Assembly (NCBI GenBank): GCA_002633005.1 | Contig: NMRA01000163.1 | Location: forward strand, 561,961-625,960 | Reading direction: 5' to 3' | Source of the DNA: Phoronis australis | Lineage: Eukaryota; Phoronida; Phoronidae | Length of the DNA stretch: 64,000 bases | Shown here: piece after piece, positions 48,201 through 60,200 of the stretch | Layout: every line of letters begins with the position of its first letter | How positions within the stretch are numbered: the first letter of the stretch is position 1 | Position numbers and translations under genes: made by a program | The notes under the pieces: model-generated | What the model was told of the DNA's origin: nothing | Seen by the model: the letters and a program-made list of their open reading frames with translations, nothing else | The model's database searches: none

Positions 48201-51200
48201 TAAAGAAGTGACCCAAATTTTGCCACAAAAGTTGCATTAACTTTGTACTGCTTAACTCTATTTTAATACATTTTTATTTTTTTTATATGGGATGCATTAT
48301 CTTTCCTATGATATTGGATAATTTCCTTAAAACGAAAAGAATTGGTTCGACTGCCCTATTGCAAAACTACTCTTCGGTCTTTCCCCCTTGATGCTCAATA
48401 ATTATTGGAAGACAATATAACGACGTAACATCTCAATCACCCCTGCTCGAGCAGCCAGATATTGCTCAAAATTTTACCATTAGGCCTACACTGAATAAAT
48501 TCTATCGAGAATTCAGCTGAGAAATGTGTCTGCCTCACGATACCACAATAGTACTGAAATGTTTGCCCTCCAACGTTGGCGGATGACCTAATTGGTGACG
48601 TCATGTGAAAACACTATACATGATCTCGTGCTGTAAGTGATTAATAAAACTGGACTTATTCTTTGAAATGAATGAGCCAAACGGGATTCATTGGTTTTTT
48701 CTGTCAGTTTTGGTTAGTCCTTCCTAACACTTGATGTACCATTGTCTTTTCGACTTAATAGTACCAGGTGACATTAATGAAAGCAAAGTCTAACTGCAGT
48801 TTCTGAAGATTTATTCACTGGAGAAATGGCAAAAACTTGCATTGAAATTCATGGTTTTTCGTCAAAATGTAATGTTTTAGGCAAAAAATACGACATTTAG
48901 GATCTATTGTACTTTGGTTGGTTCTATAACAATTTCTTTATTTACTTTTTCTTTTTTTGGTTCTCGTCACGACTTCGACGACTGCGATTTCCTTTTTGAA
49001 CATTACTGTGGCAGCCTACCTCATCTGTGGTATTTGTGTCATTAATCCTGTTGTGTTATCCAACATTTCAATCGTCATTGACATAAGATATAGTGCACAT
49101 AATGCGGGCGCACAGATCTTTCCGTTTTGATAGGACGCGTATGACGTGCCTCAGTGGCGACTGTTGCTTCGTTTTGATTCTGTGTTTGTCAAAAGAAATA
49201 ATTTAAGTTCTGAAACGAGACCACATGCACGTGTTGTACACGTCTCTGTAATTTTGTGGCGCGTTTTATCACGTTTGAAATCGTCTCAAATTTGTTTTAT
49301 TTCAGTTCAAATTTGCGATCACCCAAAAGAGTTCTGAATACATTTTGACAATATTCTGTGGCAGAAATGTTCCTTACATTATGCAGAACACGTTTTCTTT
49401 TGCTCAGAAAGTGACATTGCGTGCCACCGATTAGGCGTGCTACAATACGGTACGTCAGGCATTTATTACTGGAAAGAGAACGGTGCCATTACGTGGTGGA
49501 CGATTGTAAATTTGTGTGACACCTCTAGTCACTGTGAATTACGATTTGAAAAGGATCGCAAAAATATTTATTTTCTTGATTCATTGCAAAAGATGGATTG
49601 TTATGTTTGAAAATCTTGGTAAGGCTAAAACTGGATAGAAGCTCCTGGTCTCTTTCAAACTCATTTTGAGACGAACGCTCACCAACTAAGTTTTTAAAAA
49701 TTTAAAAAACGCTCCTCCCCCGCATTAATTTCAAGCAGGGCCTCGTGTTTTTGTGCTTTTATTTTTGAAAAGCTGCAAAAAGGCAGGTAAGCAAGGTTAA
49801 GCAAGGTTTGAGAAGCCATGATTTGCAAAGCGATGAGTAAAAGAAAACAAATCCCGTATCAGGTTTGCTCGTCTCAAGTGTATTTTCCTTTCTGAAAAAG
49901 TGAGCAATTAAACAAATACCGTACCACCAACTCGATTTTCGAAAAAGTAACTACTTTTTTGGCCTAATAAGCATTTTAGAACATCTTTCACCATTCAATA
50001 TTCAGTCATAGCTTGCCTTACCGTTCATCAGTCATAGCGTATTTACTATTATTTGTTTACAGTGTAATTAAAGTTGATAGTTATACAAGAGGACTTTGGG
50101 ACATTTATCAAAGCGTTCGGAAAGAGGGCGTAACTCAGGTAGTCCATTAATTAAACTATTAAAATATTCACGTGTCTTGTAAAACAGTTTTATCTGACAT
50201 CTAATTTGGCATCTGGGTTTTAACGTATATTCGTACTCAAGCATTGATAGCTGACTAAAGGTTAAAGAAGATGCTCTAATTGCACGCTCACCTATGCTAT
50301 TTAGAAATCTAAAATCATATGCTGAAATTTAAACCTGCTATTAATAAATTTCGATCTGCATTTTTATCATCGTTTAACTCTAGTTAAAAATATAACTATT
50401 AAATTTCTAAAACACACGGGAAATTGTCTACATCATCGACTTTGTCACTAGCAGACAGTGCCATTTCCAACTGGTAGTTGTTGAGTTTCGCGCTGCGTTC
50501 TTAGATTGCGGATCGGATCGGTCGAAATACAATTTGTTCTGAACTCTTTCGCTCGTATCTGAATTCTTCATTGTCATCCTTGTTATGGTAACCTTGCCAC
50601 TCATTTTCATCCAAAATGTTCTCACTCACAAAATGTCAAAGGTCCGCCGTTCAATATATTCGAACCACGGCGCAAAGCTGGCTGCGGGCCTGATGCTTAA
50701 TGTGTGAGTTACAATGCAGCTTCACTATTTTGTGTTCTCCTAATTATTTACGTTCACTGAACTCGACCGTGAACACCAAATAGTAAGAAAGGCTGTGATA
50801 ATTAACTTTTTAGAATCTGTTGCTCAATAAATATTTATTGTCTTTACTTCCAGCCCTATGCCCTCTGTTTGTTCAGAAATGACTTCATGGTGCACTGCCC
50901 AAATGAAGATGAGATGTGTTTGAAGCAGGTTGAATTTAATGTAATTGCTTCATCCTTGGCTTCTCTCGCTCAAGAAGTTTCAGGCTATCACAGGTTTGTG
51001 GTAAACGGAATATTAAAAACAGGTGTACTCACAGTGTTCGCCCAGGTTAACTCCACTTCCAAATTTTCGAAAGATATACTTTAAAATAACCAAACATGTG
51101 CTCTGTGCACCAACTGCTTCTAGTGCCTTCAAATCGTCTAGTTCTCCATGGACACTCGTTTACAAAGACAATTTGCTCCTAATGTACATGTTTCTCTCAC

Positions 51201-54200
51201 AAACGATGCACATCGCCTATGCCTATCTGATGTTTTGCGTGACGCTTACTCCTGCAGTGGCTGCCATGAATGTTACTATTAACTCGGGTTGATTCCCGCA
51301 TAATCTGACCTTTTAATTTTTGTTTTCAACACTCGTGCTCGACTCAATAGTCTCTCTCTGTTTTTTGGTTTCTCAATTTGAACAAGGCTTAATTCTTACT
51401 TTTCAGCGAATAGCAGAGTGCTCTAGCTTCATCCAGGGCCTAATTAGATAGCTGTTCATTATATAAAAAATATTCTGTGTTGAAGGAATAATTTAGTAAA
51501 CGGAGCTTTGTCAGTTTTTTGTCCATGTAATGCATGTCATGCGTTGTTGTATCATTTTACAGATTTTTGATGTCAAGTTATCTTGGCGTATTTGGTGAAG
51601 ACACGTTAAACAGTCGGGTATGTTTACTTATTAACCACATATTGATTAGCGCAAATGCGCGCCTATGCAAAGGTGTGCGAAGCATTTGCCGCAAATCCAC
51701 GCTACGGCCCACAAAAGGATGTGAATGGGGGTTGCTTGGATCACCTGTTGGAGTAGATGTTAACTTGATTTCAGATTATGTAATTAAAATGCCTTTAAAT
51801 GAATTATGGTCGCAAAATATTTACTTCGAATGGGATACCTGGCTGCACCTATAAGTCAGTCTTGGACACTTGGATTTGTGTCAGTTTTCTTCGTAAACTA
51901 ACACTAGCGAATTATCTTACTTAGATACATGTATGGTCAAATTATCTTCACATGTAACCACATACTTCCAGACTAACAAGGCATGACATTGTGGTGTAGT
52001 ATTGGTTATAAAAACAATGCGAAGTAACTATTTTTGCTTTGATAGCTTCCCCTTCTGTCCTGTCTCGTAATTTCTCTCTTTGTGGAACTGTTTTTGAGCC
52101 GACTCATGAAATGTCGTCCATTCCCATGACATGTTGTTTGGCAGTTCTTGGCAAGCCGACTCAACTTTTAATTTATGACATAACGTTGGCCTCAAAATAG
52201 TTCCTTACTCAGGTCAGAATTGATCTCTGAAGTGACATTGTTAGGCCATGTTCGACCATAAAATGACCTGCCTGGTCAAGCTGGTTTCTTAAACCTGCCC
52301 TCTGACAGCTGTGAACATTCAGTTCTTTTCAAGCCTAGGGTTCAGAAATTTGGTGTTACACACCTCTCAACTATAATCTGAAAAATTATTAAAATCTCGG
52401 TACTATAGCAAAGATACAAAATCTATGAGAAATATACCCATTGCTTTTAGTTACTAAGATAATTTGTTTGAATTATTTCTAGGCAGTAATATGCTAATAC
52501 TTACATGACTAAAACTTTATTTAATAATTGTGAAGTGAGAGCGTATGACAAATTTCTGTCTTAAATCTTAACTCAATTTTCATGAAAGAGACCCCAGAAG
52601 TCACGTGCAACTCATATAAGGGACTTTTTGTGGCTAACTTTAAAATTAGTTTTAAGCGGGAGATGGGTTCGCAGCAGTTTAGTTCAACTAATTCTAGCTG
52701 TGTGACTGCTTCTTCTGGAACATTTAACTGGTAGAAATAAGAGGATGCTACTTGAACCTTGTCAAAGCTCTAACGTTTATAGCCATTTATTACGTAGTTT
52801 GTTATTTCATCAACGCTTTTGTCCAGGGATATCCCATTGCCATTTCAATTTGTTTACTTCAGTGGAGTAGTTTTGACGTTGGCGTTTTTTCCTCTGTGAA
52901 AGATGTTCGATGAGAATTATTGTGTAATGCATCTTCTAATTTTTACCTAAACTAGATTTATTTTTATTTCTATGCCATTTTAATTTGACCGAGGACAAAT
53001 AGTTTCAATTACAACAAGTAATGCAGAAATAATCGAGAGTAAACAGTTTAAATGGTTGTTTTAGAACTTGTCAACGTTCAATTCAACCTGTCGTCTCTGG
53101 TAGGCCCACCATGTGAAACTTTGAATTCATTGAAACTCATTGATATTTCTTAGCTTCCACAAAATGATCCGAATGAAGGTATGGCGAAGGGACTCGTGAA
53201 GGCTTGGCAGCTCTTCGGACAGGAAAGGTACATTGTTTACGCCGTGCGTTTAAGGTTTTAACAACTGTCTCGGCTAAACACACACACTGGAATTTTTTTA
53301 GAAATTTCACTTTCTAAGATTGTGCGTTTGAGGATTAACATTTTCATAGATTTTATCCGCGGAACTCACACTTCTTTAAAAGCGCTCGTATTTCCGTGAA
53401 CATCTGCCAACAGCGAATTCCACCTCCAAAAATGTGAACTATTCCCTTGAGCGACACAAAAACATTGCATTTACTCTCAATTTAACCATAACCACTACTC
53501 TTCTTTGAAGAAGACATACATGTACATGTAAAAGAAGTTTCTGCTCGCGTACCTTTTCAGCAGTTCCTTGTGTTTGGTCTAGTGACATTTGCATTTCCTG
53601 GACATGTGAATCTTATCCTCATACGTTGACATCGCGATGCGTACTTGTACTCACCTTGATGTACGATATCAATAATTACAAAGTAACATCATATGACTAC
53701 AAGGGACCCTTGATGTCAACTCAGGCGACTTCATGGAGCTTGATTTATTGGATCTCAGTTATAAAACATTTCTTTTTTTCAGTGCAGTTATATTACTTGT
53801 TTGTTCGCAAGAAATTCGGAACATATTTGATCAACGTCAACTTGAGATTGCTATTATTCGACTTGATTCTCGCATCAAAGTCATTCGGAGAAGTTTGCGA
53901 CAAGTATGCGACAGGGCCTCAATGAATTCCATGAAAGACTTAGTCATGTAAGTACTCAAAACTGGTAGATGAAAACAGTAACTTTACAGTTCACATATTA
54001 GACATCTAAGACATCTGTGAAAGGGTGATTGTAACCAATCTATGGCTAGCGTGCGACCAAAATATTGCACTGTCAAATTTATTCACTCATATGTACAGGA
54101 GTTTTCAAAAAGCTGATAAATCCTCTTTCTGTTGAAACTGGCGAAATTTCAGAGTAAACATTTCAATTGATTTTCAAATGTTATTCGAAAAAATATTGTT

Positions 54201-57200
54201 CGTCTGATTTCTTCTCCGGTTGTCTCCTTAACTTCGACCATGCTACTTGTAGACAAATTTCGACGAAATCCGACAGGGGTCACTTTAGAAAAACGTGGCC
54301 TCAAGTCTATGGATCAGTTTAGAGGTACTATGGGTCACGTTAGTATCGTCTGTCCTTTTTAGATTCTGTTCTTGGGGCTGGCATAATGAGTGTGATTTCG
54401 TCTGCTGACCTTAGTACATACATGTAACGTTTCGCACGGATAAGCGTTTGATTTAAATAGCTAACTGCATTTCAATTAAATTCACAAATCCGCTCTTGGA
54501 ATAAGTATTTTCACAATGTGTTTTCCCTGTTGTCGGTGACATTGTTGTTTTGATCTCTAACGTTAATTTCGGTTCGCTGCCTTGCGTTGTCACTGTGTTA
54601 GAAGCTGAATGCAATACGTACATGTATGTGCGCAATATTTCGACACCGTTTTAATGTGCCGTTTAGACGGAGAGCAATGACAGTGCAACATTTTTAAGCG
54701 ACGATGGCTGCGACGCACTTTCCTCATTTTGCTAGCAGATATTGTTTAAATGTTTTGGTGAGCTCCTATACCCAGCTCATGCAACCACGCTCACTGCACT
54801 CCGTAATTTGTGAAGGTTTTATCAGAAATTCATATTCATTTCTATATCCCAAGGTCTATTGTTGTCGCCTTCCATGCAAGCTAGTGTTTTCAGAATCCTC
54901 ATGGTGGTAGGTTAAAACACAGAAATCAACTCACCGTACCACATGCGCTTTACGTGTGTCCATGAGCCTATAATGAAGATGCGCCTGTATCCAGAATTAG
55001 GCGTACACGTACATATTCGTGCGCCTGTTTTGTGAAACACTAATGAGTAAGAGCCAATTTTCAAAATATTACGTGAGTGAACGTGGCATATCCGTTTTAA
55101 AATCGTAAACACTGAAGTGTGTATTCAACTCTGAAGTGTTAAATGAAAACTAGCCATTAGGCTGGACTTAAAAACCTAATCTTTTTAGACCACTGATCGT
55201 TTTGTAAGCAATAGGATTTTAAACTGTGTCCTGAAACATAAGAAACCTGATTTGGAGAGAAAAGCATGTTTAATTACTACATTAGTTAGAATTAAGGTCG
55301 AGATGCCTGAAATGGTCACGCGGAAAAGATAATGAACCCTATTTTAGTGATTTCTACCAATCGTTGTTTTATTCCCTGTTAATGCATCGTTAGGGCCGCC
55401 CTTGAGTGACAAAAAATAAAACAGGCGTGCATTAAAAGGACGTGAAAACCTCGCAAAGCCACGCTACATTTCGTGAGACATCGCCCTGTATTATAAACGA
55501 ATTACGTGAACACATTTAGCTTCGTCGTTTTTCATAGGTAGGCCAAAACCGGGTTTCGTACCTTGTAGATTACTAACAGTGAAGTCATTTATATTCTCTA
55601 AATTTGTTCACCTACTTGTTACACTATCGTCTCCACAACATGAGATGATTAGTAAGTTAGAAAAAAAACTAGTAACAATATGCGTCAGTGGGACCACTTT
55701 TATTCCAATCTTTTCTCGCGAAGGTTGTAAAGCGATTCACATCCACTTCTTTATCAAATCACTGCTAAGCCTATCTTGTGATGACTCCAATCCAAGAAAT
55801 TATCTAGCTTTTGAAAGAAGTATTTTGAAATCTTAATGAATTTCCAAGTCCAATTTCCTGTCTGGAGGGAGAATATTCCTTTTGAACCACTGTAGTACAA
55901 CTCTGGTAAAAAAAAACTTTTATACATTTGTACGTGGTGTGAGCATAACTTTGTATTTATTTAAAATCTTTGGACACATGAAACTTTTTCTGCTACACAT
56001 GGAATTTCATCTCTCTTAATCGAGCTCTAAAGCTTTTAAGCTTTAGAGCTTAAAAGGGAAATAGTGTGAACTTAATTATTTAGATATTCACTGAGTTAGT
56101 CAACACTACCGCCCATTGTCTTACTTAGTTCCGGTCAAATTAACTCCACGTGTAACCAGGTGCAGTATTTTCTGACGAAAAAAGCATATCACTGTCTTGT
56201 ATAACTGGGCATACAGCAATACCAGGTAACCATTTCTACTTTTGAAAACTTGTTATGCTTCCGTTGTTTGTAAGTTGTTCCTTTGGCGAATTATTTTTAA
56301 GCGAACTCACGAAATGTCGTCTTTCCATGACATATATTGGTGACAATTCTAGTAGGTGAGCCATCTCGTGGACGAGGCAGTCTCGCCATCTGGTGACAAC
56401 ATACCTAGATGAAAGCAAGGGTGATTCCTTTAAAGTTACTTTACCGAAAATTTCCCAGATTTTTTCTAATATCGACTTAAGCAAAAAGACAAATGTTCCC
56501 CGTGACCAATGCACCCCCGTATTCCTTCGCTTAAAGGCCAATATATCATTTTCCATTGTTCTCTAATGGTTCAACGTTTCCCAGGCAAATGGCCCCCACA
56601 CGTGAATTCAATTTCTGCGGTTAAATTGTGCCTTTTCGCGCATTAGATTCTTAAACTCATGTACTGTAAGTCAATAACCCCTCAATTAAGAAGTTCCAAG
56701 TGCTCATTGCGGTATCAACTAAAACTGCACGTTGAGTCGTTTTGTTGATTTTCAGAGATGACAATACTGTGGCTGTTACCTACTTCAGATCTGGCTATAC
56801 ACATCGAGCTTATCCGTCTGAAAAGGTTAGTTTGCTTTATTACCAGAGTAACGATGTGCTTTTAAAATGTGTGGTGTCATTCCGCATGTGAGCACATTTA
56901 TGCCCTTGGGTCTATGATTGAAGGTGCGGTTATATTATCCGGAATTTTCCCATGCGCCTGTGTATGAATCATTTGAATAAAATCATGTGAATGAAACTTG
57001 ACCTTCTGTTACAAAATGAATGGATTTCTCACGTTCTTCCATTCAGTGAGCCTTTCGGTGTGCCCCCATACTGCACACGTCTACACCTTACAGGTTATTT
57101 GCCCTCTTCGCGGACACTGTTATCAAATACACTCCTTGCTGTTATTCTGGGCTGTGTGAGATACGCATCTTTGACGTGGAGACGCGCGAGAAAAGCTAAT

Positions 57201-60200
57201 TTGATCATGTGCCTCGCTTGCAATGCATTGCGATATCTCGCGAAGGCTCACGTGATCTTGAATTTTTGCAAGTTTCCTGAAGCGAGTTTATAAAAAATCG
57301 CACGCGAGGTCCCACGCTGGTATGTTTTTAAACCTACGTCATCGGGAATTTCGTCACTCTAGTGGCTGTCCGATATTCGAATTATCGTTCTCGTTTCTGT
57401 ACGAAGCAAGTTTGCAACGTGGCATGAGGGCAAACACGTAACTTCCGCGAAAACATCTGTGCTGCAATAGTACATTCAGTAAATGTGCATCTTAAGTCCG
57501 TTACATGTGTACATGTATGTAGGGTACACATCTACAGCGTTTGTGACGATAATTGTGGATTAATATATGTTGTGGGTTATGATATCTCCATTCATGATAT
57601 GCAAGCCGATTTAAACTCGGGCGATATCACGAATATCGATTTTGTAACCCACAGTTATCATCACGTGCTCTTTCGGCAACGCTGTATATTCGAAGAGTCA
57701 AAAAAATTATGGCGGCCTTAGTCAAACAATTCAAAGTAAAAATATTATTTAGGCAGTTTGACTGCTTACAACATATGACATAAATGTAAAAGCGAAGTTG
57801 CACGTGTCTGAAAAACGACCACGACGTCGTCCACGAGCATAGTAGCCCCACAGGTTGGAAAACCCAGGTCTATGCCCAGCCACCCAGGACACTTGCCAAG
57901 CACCTGCGGCGAAACAAATTTGCTTACGGAACGGAAACAGTGAATTTTATGGCATAACTAATCATTCCAACGTCACCGACCAATCACTTCAGTGGGCGCC
58001 ATTTTTTTAGGGAACGTCAGAAGGCTTCCGAGCATACTCACCTTTCACTCTCGTGATCTTGCTTTTTCGCAAGATTCATGTGTCTACGGAATGCAACCCA
58101 GAACTTGAGTTCTTTGTTTAAACGCAAAATCAAAATACAACAAACAAACAACGTTTACGCGCGAAAAAGAACACAGGATACAACCTTCCGTAGGCCTATA
58201 TGGCACATCATGTGAAAATTACAGGTGATTACTGTAGGAGAAGTCAGGCGAGACCCACGGCCACTGTGATGTCTAAGGTACTACATGTAGTCGTGCGTTC
58301 AGTTTCATAACTAAAATGGATTCTATAAATTACGTCATGTAACAATGTTGTGAATGAACAGTAATTTATCTAACAACACTTTGCGATTGGACTTTTGAAA
58401 AAGCCCGGGGTAATGTTGCCACATTGATATCGTTGTTTATTCGCTAATAAGCAGGTTTAGAGTTTCGTAGAGACAAGAAGCTAGCAAAGATAGTGATTAT
58501 GTAGTTCTCTTGTAATACATGTACAGTACATGGCGATATCTCGCGCTCGTCTTGCATTTCCGCGAGATTCTCGTACCCCTGAAAATAGCTCGGCACACAA
58601 GTTGGTGATCTGAGATGCTTTCCGTAGTGCAAGTTTCTAGCGAGGAAGAGCGAGATCGGGCAAGACCAAGAGGGAGTTTCGCCAGAAGTCTCGAAACCTC
58701 ACCGGCGTAGACTAGCAAAGTGGTCGCCACTGAAGTAATTGGGAGGCGAGGCTGAAAAGTTTAGTTATTGGAGGAAATTTAGGCCTATGATTTCCGTTAA
58801 AGAGGTGAAGGCTTCCACTATGGCAAGTGTCACTACAAAACACTTCGTTTCCACTTGTACGGGCCGCAAGGTTTACGAAAACGCGCCTAGCTCGGACAGT
58901 GCTGCTCCCAAGTACGGACAGCACCAATTTCACTATCTAGATGCGGGACGTACACTGTAGAAGCGCAATTTCGCCACTAGGTGCATACTTAAGCTTAGAT
59001 TAAACTAATTACCAAATTCACTGTTTGTTTATTGTAGGAGTGGGCAGCGAGACTCCTGATTGAAAGGTCCAGTTGCATCAAGTGTCCATCAATTAATGTG
59101 CACTTGGCCGGAGCTAAGAAAGTGCAGCAAGAACTGTGTAAAAGCGGTGTTGTGGAGCGCTACCTGAAGGACGCTGATGCAGCAGCTAGGATCAGAGCCA
59201 CGTTCATGGGACAGTTTTCACTCGAAACTGTACGTATATGTGTAGGTTTACTTAAATTCCGACGGCGACACGGGGACCATTCCCATGATCCACTTTCTGG
59301 ATCCGCAAAAACAGTTCAGTGGTGGGCAAGAAGGCCATTATTGCAATATGGAAACTGACATGAATGTAGACGGTAAAAATATTTTTGTAAAGGGAATGAC
59401 TTTATGACATTTTCGGTTAGTATTTTAATTTACGCACGTTAAATTAAAAAATAACGTGCGTAAAACGGTGATAATGGGTGATAGTTCAAAACATATTCTG
59501 CCATGCGTTCCGTTGCCTGATTTATAGTGATGGCATTCAGTTGGTGGCGGTAAAACAAAAAGCAGGTGGTGGAAACGATTTCGTTGCCGAGCTTGTAAAT
59601 TCCAGCCTTGGTGAGGGAACTGGTCCCTGGAACTCAGGACTGAGTCCCCGGGACTTGGTCACGGAGTCGGCTCGTGCGTGTCGAAGAGTTTGTTGGCCCG
59701 AAAGGGTGCAATTGTATAGCTGGTTTGGTTTCTACTGCTCGGGCAACTGGTGCCACCGTAGTTGGAATTGACTGAGGCGCGGACGTGGGATCATTTCCGT
59801 TTCATGTAAATGGTACTGTAACGAAGACGTGTTGTATTCAATCAGTATTAAAAATCCCATCTCTCAAGTGGTGACCTCTATTGACTTCACGTTACTGTTG
59901 TGTCATCCATAGTGGTATCCGCTATGCAGCCTCAATGACTGTCGTCTTGTAGTGGGCCGCGTTCCGGCCGTAGACCCACTCGCAATGCAATTGAGACGTT
60001 TTCACTCATGGAACGGAAACACTGAAGTAATGTTTGCTAGAATCATTTCTTCCATAAATTACTTCACTGTTTCTGTTTCAAGCTAATTGACCTATCGCCA
60101 GGATTTAGAGTGACTGTTTAACTGACCAATCGGAATGCAGCATTCTTGACGCACCTTCATTTCCAAGCCGCATTATACCCGTCAAACAACACGTGGTCAG

